Shown: in pieces, positions 1 to 12,181 of the stretch
Position numbering within the stretch: position 1 is the stretch's first letter
Layout: each line of letters starts with the position of its first letter
Assembly: GCF_033568475.1 (NCBI RefSeq)
Contig: NC_133123.1
Span: forward strand, 138,524,062-138,588,061
Source of the DNA: Henckelia pumila
Taxonomy: Eukaryota; Streptophyta; Magnoliopsida; Lamiales; Gesneriaceae
Direction of reading: 5' to 3'
DNA length: 64,000 nucleotides
Notes under the pieces: model-generated
Seen by the model: the letters and a program-made list of their open reading frames with translations, nothing else
Databases searched by the model: none
What the model was told of the DNA's origin: nothing
Made by a program: the position numbers and the translations under genes

Positions 1-71
1 GACAATATTGGAAGCAAGAACCGATAATAAAAAATTGGGAATAAAAATTCAAAAGTTCGAATCTGTCCAGG

Positions 72-479
72 TTCGGACGACCCGAAGACAACCTCGGATG
101 CTCCGAAGTATTTCCAGAATTTAATAAAGATCGGAGGACAAGTTCGGAGACTTCGAAGACTACTTCGGACGATCCGAAGTGAGTTCGGACGACCCGAAGA
201 TTTTCCAGGAATTAAATAAAGATCGGAGGCACTCTCGGAGGCCACGAAATGACTACTTCGGACGACCCGAAGACAGGTTCGGACGACCCGAACTCCTTTA
301 CGGCCATGAAGATTTTGTCGGAAGAAAATTTGCCGGAATTAATTTAATGCCGCTGTTCGGACGACCCAAAGATGACTTCGGACCACCCGAACAGTACACC
401 AGCCGTAAGAATTTTAATTTCAATCAGACAAGGTTCGGACGACCCGAAGGCCCGTTCGGACGACCCGAACCCGTTCGGA
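72..479. repeat. U3 array of TTCGGACGACCCGAA near-palindromes
   Basis: Six exact copies of the 15-mer TTCGGACGACCCGAA start near 72, 184, 257, 278, 434 and 455. Variants lie near 103, 164, 356 and 377, and a half-site sits at 473. The units are irregularly spaced and all lie upstream of the TATA box at 488. The unit is an imperfect inverted repeat (TTCGG and CCGAA arms), as expected of a dimeric transcription-factor site. An enhancer role is inference. Read as protein the unit gives FGRPE, which explains the apparent open frame here. Confidence 0.85.
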
Positions 480-487
480 TTGGCACC

Positions 488-495
488 TATAAATA
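488..495 (+). promoter_or_regulatory. TATA box of LTR Z
   Basis: TATAAATA lies 9 bp after the last half-motif of the U3 array and about 540 bp before the LTR end, the expected place for the LTR promoter. Transcription would start about 30 bp downstream. Confidence 0.6.
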
Positions 496-1037
496 CATGC
501 CATTTGAAGCCTTCTCAACTCACCAATTCACTCTCAACTCTCTTTGCAAGCAAGTTCCTCTCCTACAAGAGTTAAAAGAAATATTTGTGAGATATATATT
601 CAAAATCGAGGGTTGTTTGTATAAGTTCATTCGTGAGTTGGTTGCTCGGTTATTGTAAACACTTGTGTGTGAAGTCAAGTGTATTTACGAGTGTTGTGGC
701 TATCCTTGGAGCCCTTAAGGCCAAGTGTTGAGTTGTATCGGTGCGGTGATCGTGTCAAGTTGTAAGGCTATCCTTAGAGTCATCAAGGCCAAGACGTTGA
801 AGTGCTAGTAGATCCTTGGTTAATCGATCTTAACCAAGAAGGGGAGACGTAGACGATTTATCGTCGAACTTCCATAAACATCTCTTATCCTTTTTATTTA
901 CATTACGCATTTATTTACCGCACTTATTATTAATTGCTTTAAGTCTTCCGCTTGCGTACTAGCATAATCGCTTTAAATTGCTAAAGTTGCCAATAGAACC
1001 TAAATCCCCCCCCCCCCCCCCACATTAGGTTCTAACA

Positions 1038-1627
1038 GAATCAATCTTAGTCTTTGGAATAAGATTTAGTTTTCCAAGTTTTCTCAAAGTGTTGAAGTTA
1101 ACATGTCCTAATCTATTATGCCATAAATTAGAACATTCAACCAAGTAATTCAAAGCATTAACTTTATTACTTTCAAGATCACGAAGTACAGTCATTACAT
1201 TCATTTTGAACAGTCCCTTTTCTATATATCCTTTCCCTAGGAACTTTCCATTTTTCATGATTACAACTTTTCCAGCTTCAAAAATTATTCTAAATCCGGC
1301 CTTAACAAGCCTAGAACCGGATACAAGATTCTTCCTTATGTCTGGAACATGAAGGACATCAATAAGAGTAAACTCTTTTCCCGAAGTCATCTTGATCATC
1401 ACTTTGCCTAATCCAACGATCTTAGAAGTCGCATTGTTACCCATATTGAGCTCTCGTCCACTTATAGGAGTATACTTCGAGAATAGATCCTTGTCAGCAC
1501 AGACATGTCGCGTCGCTCCGGTATCAATAAACCATTCTTTGGGATGATCAACCATGTTAGCCTCGAAGATTACTGCTGACAGATCTATCTCAGACAAATC
1601 AATAGGCACAGATTTGTGTTGGACCAC
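1038..1627 (-). pseudogene. Copia copy A: protease and GAG-pre-integrase fragment
   Basis: Reads leftwards from 1627. It contains the aspartic protease site WFIDTGATRHVC with the catalytic DTGA intact, then the GAG-pre-integrase motif LWHNRLGHVNF. It is closely similar to copy B at 16020-16640. The frame stops at 1038, where element Z is inserted, so the integrase, RT and RNase H of this copy lie outside the window or are lost. Frame breaks separate it from the upstream zinc knuckle, whose codons are altered. Fragment of a Ty1/copia polyprotein. Confidence 0.85.
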
Positions 1628-2459
1628 ATTTTCCCGGTACTGATTGTTCTTCTTTGGTAAGCGACAATCCTTGGCTTTGTGGTTCGTTTTCCTACAGTTT
1701 CAACAGGTTCCTTTCCACTTTTTATTTTTCCCTTGCATCACATCTTTCCCAAACTTCTTCCTCTTCTTCATAGCATTCAGCTCTACCAAGTTTGCCTTTG
1801 CTTCCATCGGCATCTTACCAGCTTTGATCTCCGCTTTGCGATTGTCTTCCTCAATTCGTAGCCTGACGATCAAGTCTTCGAGCCCCATTTCCTTGCGTTT
1901 GTGCTTCAAATAATTCTTGAAATCCTTCCATAAGGGTGGCAGTTTTTCGATTAATGCAGCCACTTGGAAGGACTCACTGATCATCATCCATTCAGCCATT
2001 ATATCATGGAGGATGATTTGGAACTCTTGCACTTGGCTAATCACCATCTTGGCATCAACCATTTCGAATTCGAGAAACTTACCGACTACAAACTTCTTCG
2101 TGCCAGCATCCTCTGTCTTGTACTACTTTTCTAAGGATTCCCACAGTTCCTTAGAAGTCTTGGTTGCAAAATATACACTATACATCGTATTGTCCAAGCC
2201 ATTCAGTATGTAGTTTCGGCACAAGAAGTCGCTGTGACACCATGCATCGAAAGCAGACCTTGTTTGTGTGTCAGCATCCGGTGTCGGAACAGCAACAACT
2301 TCCTTCAAAAACTTTGCAAGATGAAGTGTTGTGAGGTAAAACAACATTCTGCTGCCATGTTTTGAAGTCAGTACCAGAGAAATTTTCAGGTCTCTTGGCA
2401 TGCGCATTAGAAGCAGCAGGGGCCGTGATAACAGGCGGCGGCGTAACAGGGGGCGGTGG
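1628..2459 (-). pseudogene. Copia copy A: gag fragment
   Basis: Retrotransposon gag of the UBN2 type on the minus strand, in several frames. One piece runs 2407 to 2123 (motif FLCRNYILNGLDN), the next 2062 to 1700 (motif EFQIILHDIMAEWM), followed by a [12 protein letters not shown] basic stretch. The same protein is intact over most of its length in copy B at 26168-25432. In-frame stops (for example near 2123) and a shift near 2350 show decay. Insertion of the long LTR element at 2460 cuts it; its first codons continue at 12104-12162. Confidence 0.85.
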
Positions 2460-5441
2460 TGTAAGGCCCGTAAATATTAAGTTATTAATGACGGGATTTA
2501 AGATTTAAATTCAAAATAAGAGAAAATATGAAGTTAAGAATTTATGGAAATTAGAGATTTCAATTTCGGGTCAAAAATATTTAATTTGAGGATTTTTCGG
2601 ATTTTAAGATTTTAATATCCGAAATTCTTAAATTAAAAGATTAAAAATATTGAAATTGATATTTATGGAATTTAAGATGTGAATTCCAAAATGATAAATA
2701 TCACGGATTTAATTTGAGAATGAAATCCGAGCAAGGAACCATTTGCAAATATTGAGTAGTTCAAGGACTAAAATGCGATAAGGTCCGAAATGATTTAATT
2801 TTAATTCGAGAATATTTAATTTGAGAATATTTAGAGTTGAGAATTAAATTCTAATATTCTTAAATTATTTAGGATTGAAATTGAATTAAAAGACTGGCCG
2901 AGGACCAAATTGCAATTATTGAAGAATTCAGGGACTAAACTGCAAATAGGCCAATATATATCTAATATTCACTCTTTTCAGCAGAATTCACGTGGGATTC
3001 AGAGGGGAAACAGAAGAAACCGTGAGAAAATAAAAAAATAAGGGTTAAGCCATTTTTACCTTTTCAAACTCCGATATCTTTTGATCCGCCCGGTAGAATT
3101 TCCGATTGAATATATATTTGCGATCACAGCTCTGAATGCTACGTTTTGACGTAATTTTTATGAAGTTCTATCATGTTTTAATTTTATGATGTTGTTAGAA
3201 TTAAGATTTGATTGTATAAACATGTTCTAGCATATACGATGATAGCATATCTAAGACGGATCAAGAAAAGATCGTCGTTTGGACATGTTTTGGAATATTA
3301 AAAGAATTATCGAAATTCTGAATTTTGAGGGCTGCAATTCACGTGATTAGGCTGCTGAATTATGGATGTTCTGATACTTATAAGATTGTCTAATTGATGT
3401 TTAAGCTTTTAGAATTTCCGGTTTTAATCCGTTACGCCGCCGGTTCAAGATTTTGAATTGTTATTCATTCTATATGTCTAGAGCTCATATTCAAGTGTTT
3501 AGTGGATGAATTGAATATGTGGTTATATTTAGAATGAAGGTATAATGATATTTGAATCGAAAGATTTATCGAATTCGAATAGTTGTGACGTCGGTTTGAA
3601 TTTCGATTGTGTTAGTCAGATTTGAAATGTATCAACTTTAAAGAAACATCGATTCAGATTGGAAATTGATGTTTAGATATGTTATACATTATTTCAGATT
3701 TGACTTGAAGATTATCGAAGTTGAATTGACGAGTTCAAGTTCGAATGACTTGAAGTGTTTGAAGTTGAATCAAGAATACCTTCAAGTAGCACTGATTGAA
3801 ATAAGCAGAATTTGATGTCAGATTTGGACAGCTTGTAGTTGATCAAGAATTGACAGAGGGTCAGCTATTCGAATCAGAAATGCAGGTATGAATAGAAATT
3901 AATAATATGGGCAGAATAACTCGAGATTGTTGTTGATTATCGAGTTGCCTAAAATCACATACATGCATGTTTAATATATGTTATTGTTTACGTTTACATA
4001 AATGGGATAGATTATTCAAGATAGATATCTTCTTGAATTTCCAGAATATTTATGTCAATGTTTATTTGTCTTCTTTGATTTATATTATGTTCTGTATTGA
4101 ACATGTCTTACATATTCCATGTGATGCTTACAGATTTGTCGTTATCTTTGAGTGATTATATGATCATATGATTATATGATTGATGTGTTCAAGATGTTGT
4201 TTTAGCTTATGTATGATTTGATGCATTCAGATTATGTTGCATTCATCTTGAACTCCAGCCTGAAAAGTACAGAGGGTTGAAAGGCCTAGAGTGCAGATGA
4301 CGTTTGGAGAACTGTAGTTGAGTGGCACGGAATGTAGATTTACTTCCAGAGTCAGATGACTCATGGCACGGAATATAGATTTATTTCCAGAGCTAGATAA
4401 CTCACTATAGTTGAACCAACGTCAGGGGATTGAGAGATTTGACGCCACCTCGATTGGGAGAGTCGATGGTTAGTTAAAGATTTTATTTTCCCGGGATCCC
4501 AGAATTACGATTTATTGATATCATATTCGATAGCCTATTCCTTGGCACATGCATTGCATTTATGCATTAACCTAGAGATTTCTAGAGATTAGAATATGCG
4601 TTTATAAATGCTAGCATGTTATGTTATGACATTCAAGATTTGAATGAGTTTATATACTTGGTATTAAAGATGAACATACTATCATGCTTTACCTCCTATT
4701 ACATGATTGAAGATTTATGATTCATTTGGCATATAGATATCATATGTTTAACTGATGTATATGCATGTTGTTCATACTGAGGTTTATTCTCACCAGAGTT
4801 ATCCGGCTGTTGCTTTGTTTGTATGTGTGCATTGCATCAGGTTTGGGGCATGAGCGAGTCAGATGTGGCTTGGATAGCTCAAGATTGAGAAAGATTAGCA
4901 TGTGGTGACTTCGGGCTAAGAATAGATTACTGTCAAATGCATGTTAGAAAGTGTTGATTTAGTTTGAGCTTAGAAAACTTAGAATTGAGTTTATTGTATT
5001 GCATCTTAGAAACATGTATGCGATTATTGTTATGTCTAGATATGCATGTGTTTATGCTTCGGACATATTGAGATTATGTATGCAATTTTTCAGATTTGAA
5101 ATAGCCCTAGCAACTTTGATCTTTGTTGTAGCCTTTGATAATTTTTGTAAATTTCTGCACCGACCCTTCTTGGTAGAATGAGCATAACGTTTTACTGAAA
5201 ACTCCGATTAGGGTGCGGTTGGCGGCATTGGAAAGCTAAGACAAAGATCTACAAATTTTATGTTTATCATTTTACCAGAATATGTACGAAACCTATGCGT
5301 GGGCGCGCCTGAAGTAGGGCGCGGGCGCGCGTGGGGTTCTGGAAAAAAAAATTTTGGTTTGAATATTCTTTTATTATATGATTAATTGTTGATTAATCGT
5401 TTATTGCTCTAAGATGAGATTAGCAACCCGAGGTCCCCACA
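2460..5441 (+). repeat. 5' LTR (2982 bp) of the LARD-like element
   Basis: Begins TGTAAGG and ends CCCCACA. It matches 9123-12103 along its whole length with only scattered substitutions and very few indels. Short open frames at 3967 and 4999 are repeated in the other LTR and look fortuitous. Near its end is a GC-rich patch (5297-5337) rich in GGGCGCGC, sharply different from the AT-rich remainder. Confidence 0.93.
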
Positions 5442-5446
5442 ACAGG

Positions 5447-5458
5447 TGGTATCAGAGC
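5447..5458 (+). other. Primer-binding site, initiator-Met tRNA type
   Basis: TGGTATCAGAGC, complementary to the 3' end of plant initiator-methionine tRNA, begins 6 bp after the end of the left LTR. This is the usual site for minus-strand DNA priming and fixes the element as plus-strand. Confidence 0.93.
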
Positions 5459-8400
5459 ATAAAGTCTTGGACTAAGATAGAAGTTGAGCGGGGTAGATTG
5501 AGTCGCATGCATTTATAGTATGGCATGAGTATGCTTTACTTGCTGTACAGAATTGTATGCGACTATGATTGCTTGATTGAACACTACTTGCTTTATTGAG
5601 ATAAGAATTACATTCTTATATGTTGTTATGTATACCTGATTTCTTGAATTCATTAGAATAAGTGAATTCGTTTTAAGCATGTAATATGTGAAAAAGCATG
5701 AGAAATTTCAAGTATGTGTTCTATTAAGAAGCATGAGATTATATGTACGATATACTGACATTGTATGTTATAATATCTGCCATATATATTGCTTCTGTTA
5801 TTGCATAAGACATATTGTACAGATAGAATGAGAACCTCATACAGAACAGAACCGCAGACAGAACAAAACAGAGTTGAGGTAAGTTTTTGAGCCGATCGAT
5901 ATGATTATTGCCCTGAGGAGTATGTTAGTTGAACAACTCCAAAGCTAGTACTCGCCAACTTAGAAACATACAGAATACGCTATGCCTAGAAAGGGGTTGA
6001 ATTGAAAAGCTGAATCAGTTGTTCAAGTGAAGAATATTCAGATGAACATAGAATCGGCTTGATTGATATAAACTCCAGGACTTAGCAAGAAGTTGGTGAA
6101 GTTGCCAGAAGAAGTATTTACATGTTTGGAAGGTAAGTAAACAGAATCGTTTCTTTCCGTATATGATAAAGAAGATAGAAAAGAAGACTTTGCAGAATAG
6201 AAGCATAAGGTGATTTCAAGCCAGTAATAGAAGAACAAAATCATGAACCGGTAGTATGAGGCAGAGTTGAATTCTTATGCACGCCTCACAATTATGATAA
6301 TCACCAGATATTCCATAGCAGTATAGCTATGCAGCAAGAACAGCAAGAAATAGTGGCAACATCAGCAAAGATTGATTCAATCTCAACGTCAGCAAATGAA
6401 TAACTATAAGCATAAGTCCCCTAGCTGAAACAGATCAAGAGAACAGTTGAATGACAGATAATTGTTTAGGCAATAAGCAAGTACAGAAAATGCGGCTCAA
6501 GTTGTATTAGATAAGAATCTTACAGGTAAGTGAGTTAATTCTAGTTAACCACTTGTATATTGATTATATAGCATTCATTCATAGATCAGTGATTTGTTAT
6601 TCTATAATCTGTATCTGATGAGCCTTTATTTATTGTATTTGCTGAGATTTTGTCTTTAAGTAGATGGAATGCATGTGCAAGATTAGTTATAGACGATGCA
6701 ATACAGAATTGAGGAAATAAGATTCAATGTACTGATATCAGATGTGGGATATTAAGCTAGAAATTTGTGCAATGGTAAAGCAATAGAAATGTATAGAAAT
6801 GTATGATATGAGTTTCAGACATAAGATTTTGTTATTTCGGTACTAATTAGATCATGTTGACTGTAGAAGAATGTCAGTAGAAGTCTAGTCGATATACTGA
6901 ACTAGTACAGCATTAACCTAGAATTGACAGCTATGTCAGTGGTTAGAATGTACAGAAATAGTTCAAGCCTATTTCGAATTTTCGATGACATGAATGCAAT
7001 TCTTTTTAGAGTGGTGTCTAGTACGAAAGTATTATGGCAACTCGTATAGAAGAGCATTACTTGATCTGAAGAACTTCAGAAACAGCTAGCAGATTGAGTA
7101 GAAAAGAATTATGTAGTACCGAAATGATTCTATGACGATAAGTTATGTCGAAAATATTATATTCGACTATTGTCAGCTCAGAATTAATAAATGAACTCAT
7201 ATCATTAGAGACTCAGAAAAATTAGTTACAGTTGAGCTTTATCTTCAATTTTGCTGAAGCTATTACATCATAGAAATCATGATTCTTGAATTTCTTGATA
7301 TCGATTCAGAGGTTGTGTTATTTGACCTCGATTGATATTGATCGACTCTTATTTTGCTAGAGTCTGCTTTGATTCACTCGCTGTCATTCAGAATATTTGA
7401 TTTTGACTGACATTTCCTTGAGCGAGTTCCTTTGATTTGAAATTTGAGAATTATTGATTATTTGATGTGTTTATTCAGTGTATCTTGATGTATTTGGCTC
7501 GTAACTGATAGAAATTCAGATTCAGACTAGAAGCAAGATTTATGGGTTTTAGATAATTGATGAATTTATTGGGTACGGATCTGTACTTGTTGAATATTTA
7601 TGCTTGACAGATACTTAAACGATCAGAATTGTTGCGATCCAAGCTAAACTCGAATTGGTTTGGAAAGATAAAAGCAACATATTGCTTGAGAACGCTAGAT
7701 TAAGATATGAGATAAGACAGCAGAGCAGAACAAATGAATTTTTGCGGTGAATAATCATTTGATTATGCCAGATATTCTAGATATGGAATATCAGATTCTG
7801 AAAGAGGTATATGACAACAGATTTAATATCCATTCAGTTGTCTAAACATGTATGACTTACACGTAGTCAGTACTTGGAAATTAGTATTGGAAGAAGAACT
7901 GAAAACAAATACGACAGAATTGACAGTACCAATACTAAAATTCCAGTAAAAGAAGCAGAAAAGAAGAACGCAAGTGGTTTATGTAACAGATTAGTTACAT
8001 AAGAGTTGAAAACAGATCAACTTTGTGAACGACTTTAGTTTGAATCTATTCGAATCGTCATGATTTTGCGGTTTAGAGTGTAGTAGATTTCTACAGATTT
8101 ATGAATATGTTGTATTAAATATGATACAAACATAAAAGATACTTGTCATGCATTTAGCAAGATGATCAGATTACAGGAATTATGGAAATCTATTGTCAAG
8201 ATAGAAACTTTAGATCTGTTTTCTAGATTGTGGCATTGATTGTCAGATGTTCTGAGTGTTTGGTTGTATGAGATTTCATTATACCATCCTCTGATTAGTG
8301 GACTATCAGATGTGATTATCCAGATTTTCGAGGATATGCTCAGAACTATAGTACTAGATTCGGTACTAGTTGCTTGATTATTTGCCACGTGATTACTATG

Positions 8401-9110
8401 ATTCATGTGACAGCTATTTGATAGATATAAAGACAATATTTTGATGATTGATTGATCAGAAACACATAATTGTCTTTATATTGAAACAATCTTATAGAAA
8501 TATCAGCTATCAGACCAGATATGAGTCAAGAAACGATAGAGAATGTGAAGATTGTTTCGAACAGAATAAGAATAGAGCAGCATGAACAGAGCTAGCAAAT
8601 GAGCAACAGATATAGATTTTGAAGTATGAACAGAATGATCAGAAAAGAAGTTCTTTCTCAAGCATCAATAGGTTTAGAAAGAGATGTAAGAATTGCTCCC
8701 TGTGAGTATTTGATCTAGCTAATTGATTAATACTCAATTTCGAATTGTCCGATAGATGAATTGTTATCTATATGCATTGGCTAAAGAATATCAGCTAGAA
8801 CATGTATGTGTATTCAATTCAGATGCAACAGAAGTTGATAAGATTGTAAGCAAGACAAAGTAATTGATGCAGAGTTAGATCACAAGAAAGAGCAACTTAG
8901 ATATAAGTTGACTCAGCGATTATATGTGAATGCGAATAGATATGATTGCAGAAACAATCAGAAAGAAGATTAAGCTATGATAGAAGAGAAGATATCAGAA
9001 TAGATATCTATAGCTCAGAGAATTGAAGTTAGTATTACTTCAGTCAGCTACACAGCCTACAAGAATCAGCAGTAAGATCGATGCGATTTCGAGGACGAAA
9101 TCATTCCTTA
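5459..9110 (+). pseudogene. Eroded interior of the LARD-like element, traces of gypsy pol
   Basis: No frame longer than about 100 codons in this direction. Short conceptual stretches still recall Ty3/gypsy integrase: near 8180 a CQDRNFRS-like piece in place of the usual SDRD-RFTS block, near 8580 a piece like the integrase C-terminus, near 8770 a YALAKEYQLEHV piece, and a FEDEIIP tail just before the polypurine tract. All are full of stops. The match is by eye and weak, but the order of pieces is that of a gypsy 3' pol. No gag was recognised in the first 2 kb. Confidence 0.5.
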
Positions 9111-9122
9111 GAGGGGAGGAAA
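9111..9122 (+). other. Polypurine tract
   Basis: GAGGGGAGGAAA lies immediately before the TG of the right LTR. It is the priming site for plus-strand DNA synthesis. Confidence 0.88.
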
Positions 9123-12103
9123 TGTAAGGCCCGTAAATATTAAGTTATTAATGACGGGATTTAAGATTTAAATTCCAAATAAGAGAAAATATGAAGTTAA
9201 GAATTTATGGAAATTAGAGATTTCAATTTCGGGTCAAAAATATTTAATTTGAGGATTTTTCGGATTTTAAGATTTTAATATCCGGAATTCTTAAATTAAA
9301 AGATTAAAAATATTGAAATTGATATTTATGGAATTTAAGATGTGAATTCCAAGATGATAAATATCACGGATTTAATTTGAGAATGAAATCCGAGCAAGGA
9401 ACCATTTGCAAATATTGAGTAGTTCAAGGACTAAAATGCGATAAGGTCCGAAATGATTTAATTTTAATCCGAGAATATTTAATTTGAGAATATTTAGAGT
9501 TGAGAATTAAATTCTAATATTCTTAAATTATTTAGGATTGAAATTGAATTAAAAGATTGGCCGAGGACCAAATTGCAATTATTGAAGAATTCAGGGACTA
9601 AACTGCAAATAGGCCAATATATATCTAATATTCACTCTTTTCAGCAGAATTCACGTGGGATTCAGAGGGGAAACAGAAGAAACCGTGAGAAAAGAAAAAA
9701 ATAAGGGTTAAGCCATTTTTACCTTTTCAAACTCCGATATCTTTTGATCCGCCCGGTAGAATTTCCGATTGAATATATATTTGCGATCACAGCTCTGAAT
9801 GCTACGTTTTGACGTAAGTTTTATGAAGTTCTACCATGTTTTAATTTTATGATGTTGTTAGAATTAAGATTTGATTGTATAAACATGTTTTAGCATATAC
9901 GATGATAGCATATCTAAGACGGATCGAGAAAAGATCGTCGTTTGGACATGTTTTGGAATATTGAAAGAATTATCAAAATTCTGAATTTTGAGGGCTGCAA
10001 TTCACGTGATTAGGCTGCTGAATTATGGATGTTCTGATACTTATAAGATTGTCTAATTGATGTTTAAGCTTTTAGAATTTCCGGTTTTAATCCGTTACGC
10101 CGCCGGTTCAAGATTTTGAATTGTTATTCATTCTATATGTCTAGAGCTCATATTCAAGTGTTTAGTGGATGAATTGAATATGTGGTTATATTTAGAATGA
10201 AGGTATAATGATATTTGAATCGAAAGATTTATCGAATTCGAATAGTTGTGACGTCGGTTTGAATTTCGATTGTGTTAGTCAGATTTGAAATGTATCAACT
10301 TTAAAGAAACATCGATTCAGATTGGAAATTGATGTTTAGATATGTTATACATTATTTCAGATTTGACTTGAAGATTATCGAAGTTGAATTGACGAGTTCA
10401 AGTTCGAATGACTTGAAGTGTTTGAAGTTGAATCAAGAATACCTTCAAGTAGCACTGATTGAAATAAGCAGAATTTGATGTCAGATTTGGACAGCTTGTA
10501 GTTGATCAAGAATTGACAGAGGGTCAGCTATTCGAATCAGAAATGCAGGTATGAATAGACATTAATAATATGGGCAGAATAACTCGAGATTGTTGTTGAT
10601 TATCGAGTTGCCTAAAATCACATACATGCATGTTTAATATATGTTATTGTTTACGTTTACATAAATGGGATAGATTATTCAAGATAGATATCTTCTTGAA
10701 TTTTCAGAATATTTATGTCAATGTTTATTTGTCTTCTTTGATTTATATTATGTTCTGTATTGAACATGCCTTACATATTCCATGTGATGCTTACAGATTT
10801 TTCGTTATCTTTGAGTGATTATATGATCATATGATTATATGATTGATGTGTTCAAGATGTTGTTTTAGCTTATGTATGATTTGATGCATTCAGATTATGT
10901 TGCATTCATCTTGAACTCCAGCCTGAAAAGTACAGAGGGTTGAAAGGCCTAGAGTGCAGATGACGTTTGGAGAACTGTAGTTGAGTGGCACGGAATGTAG
11001 ATTTACTTCCAGAGTCAGATGACTCATGGCACGGAATATAGATTTATTTCCAGAGCTAGATAACTCACTATAGTTGAACCAACGTCAGGGGATTGAGAGA
11101 TTTGACGCCACCTCGATTGGGAGAGTCGGTGGTTAGTTAAAGATTTTATTTCCCCGGGATCCCAGAATTACGATTTATTGATATCAGATTCGATAGCCTA
11201 TTCCTTGGCACATGCATTGCATTTATGCATTAACCTATATATTTCTAGAGATTAGAATATGTGTTTATAAATGCTAGCATGTTATGTTATGACATTCAAG
11301 ATTTGAATGAGTTTATATACTTGGTATTAAAGATGAACATACTATCATGTTTTACCTCCTATTACATGATTGAAGATTTATGATTCATTTGGCATATAGA
11401 TATCATATGTTTAACTGATGTATATGCATGTTGTTCATACTGAGGTTTATTCTCACCGGAGTTATCCGGCTGTTGCTTTGTTTGTATGTGTGCATTGCAT
11501 CAGGTTTGGGGCATGAGAGAGTCAGATGTGGCTTGGATAGCTCAAGATTGAGAAAGATTAGCATGTGGTGACTTCGGGCTAAGAATAGATTACTGTCAAA
11601 TGCATGTTAGAAAGTGTTGATTTAGTTTGAGCTTAGAAAACTTAGAATTGAGTTTATTGTATTGCATCTTAGAAACATGTATGCGATTATTGTTATGTCT
11701 AGATATGCATGTGTTTATGCTTCGGACATATTGAGATTATGTATGCAATTTTTCAGATTTGAAATAGCCCTAGCAACTTTGATCTTTGTTGTAGCCTTTG
11801 ATAATTTTTGTAAATTTCTGCACCGACTCTTTTTGGTAGAATGAGCATAACTTTTTACTGAAAACTCCAATTAGGGTGCGGTTGGCGGCATTGGAATGAT
11901 AAGACAAAGATCTACAACTTTTATGTTTATCATTTTACCATATTCTGTACGAAACCTATGCGCGGGCGCGCCTGAAATGGGGCGCAGGCGCGCGTGGGGT
12001 TCTGGAAAAAAAAAATTGGTTTGAATATTCTTTTATTATATGATTAATTGTTGATTAATCATTTATTGCTCTAAGATGAGATTAGTAACCCGAGGTCCCC
12101 ACA
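9123..12103 (+). repeat. 3' LTR (2981 bp) of the LARD-like element
   Basis: Near-identical partner of 2460-5441, with the same TGTAAGG start and CCCCACA end. It is followed at once by the second GGTGG target copy and then by copia gag sequence. Confidence 0.93.
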
Positions 12104-12162
12104 GGTGGTGTGGGCATAACAGAGGGCGGCGTGACTTTGGCAGAAGGATCAGTAGCCATCAT
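12104..12162 (-). pseudogene. Copia copy A: first codons of gag
   Basis: Reads MMATDPSAKV and then a proline-rich stretch from the start codon at 12162-12160, as in copy B at 26168. It is separated from the rest of copy A gag (2459 leftwards) by the LARD-like insertion. The first five bases are the target duplication. Confidence 0.85.
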
Positions 12163-12181
12163 ACGAAATCTGTCTTAAACT

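Larger units (their letters stand above)
1..1037 (+). mobile_element. 3' part of an LTR (element Z) inserted in copia copy A
   Basis: This looks like an LTR read on the plus strand. Its U3 holds an array of TTCGGACGACCCGAA motifs, followed by a TATA box at 488-495 and a roughly 540-bp R-U5. The end has the pyrimidine-tract style of copia LTRs (16 C at 1006-1021, then ATTAGGTTCTAACA), with the last CA at 1036-1037. From 1038 the sequence matches the internal copia sequence at about 16023, so the junction is an insertion edge. The 5' end and the other target duplication lie outside the window. Whether it is a 3' LTR or a solo LTR cannot be decided here. Family: probably copia (inference from the end structure). 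Confidence 0.75.
2460..12103 (+). mobile_element. Non-autonomous long-LTR retrotransposon (LARD-like, gypsy-derived)
   Basis: A complete insertion. LTRs at 2460-5441 and 9123-12103 both run TGTAAGGCCCG to GGTCCCCACA. The 5-bp target duplication GGTGG is seen at 2455-2459 and 12104-12108. The undisturbed target can be read in copy B near 26112-26116. A Met-initiator primer site follows the left LTR and a polypurine tract precedes the right LTR, so the element reads plus. The 3.68-kb interior has no long open frame; faint integrase-like traces suggest an eroded Ty3/gypsy pol. About 40 differences between the LTRs by eye (roughly 1.4 percent) mean a recent insertion. Movement must have used proteins supplied in trans (inference). 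Confidence 0.9.

Noticed and set aside
72-479. CRISPR-like array
   Set aside because: Repeats are short, imperfect, irregularly spaced palindromes in a plant LTR. No CRISPR structure or cas gene, and the genome is eukaryotic.
179-658. 159-codon open frame with repeated FGRPE units
   Set aside because: The frame runs through the 15-bp U3 palindrome array and across the TATA box into R. Because the unit is 15 bp long and lacks stops it stays open by chance. It is regulatory DNA of an LTR.
3967-4155. 62-codon open frame, repeated at 10630-10818
   Set aside because: It lies in the LARD LTR and appears twice only because the LTR does. No domain, and hydrophobic AT-rich composition.
4999-5181. 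60-codon open frame, repeated at 11662-11844
   Set aside because: Same reason: LTR sequence, with no similarity that I recognise.
8146-8436. 96-codon minus-strand frame in the LARD interior
   Set aside because: It lies antisense to the stretch with faint integrase traces and has no recognisable motif; a chance frame.
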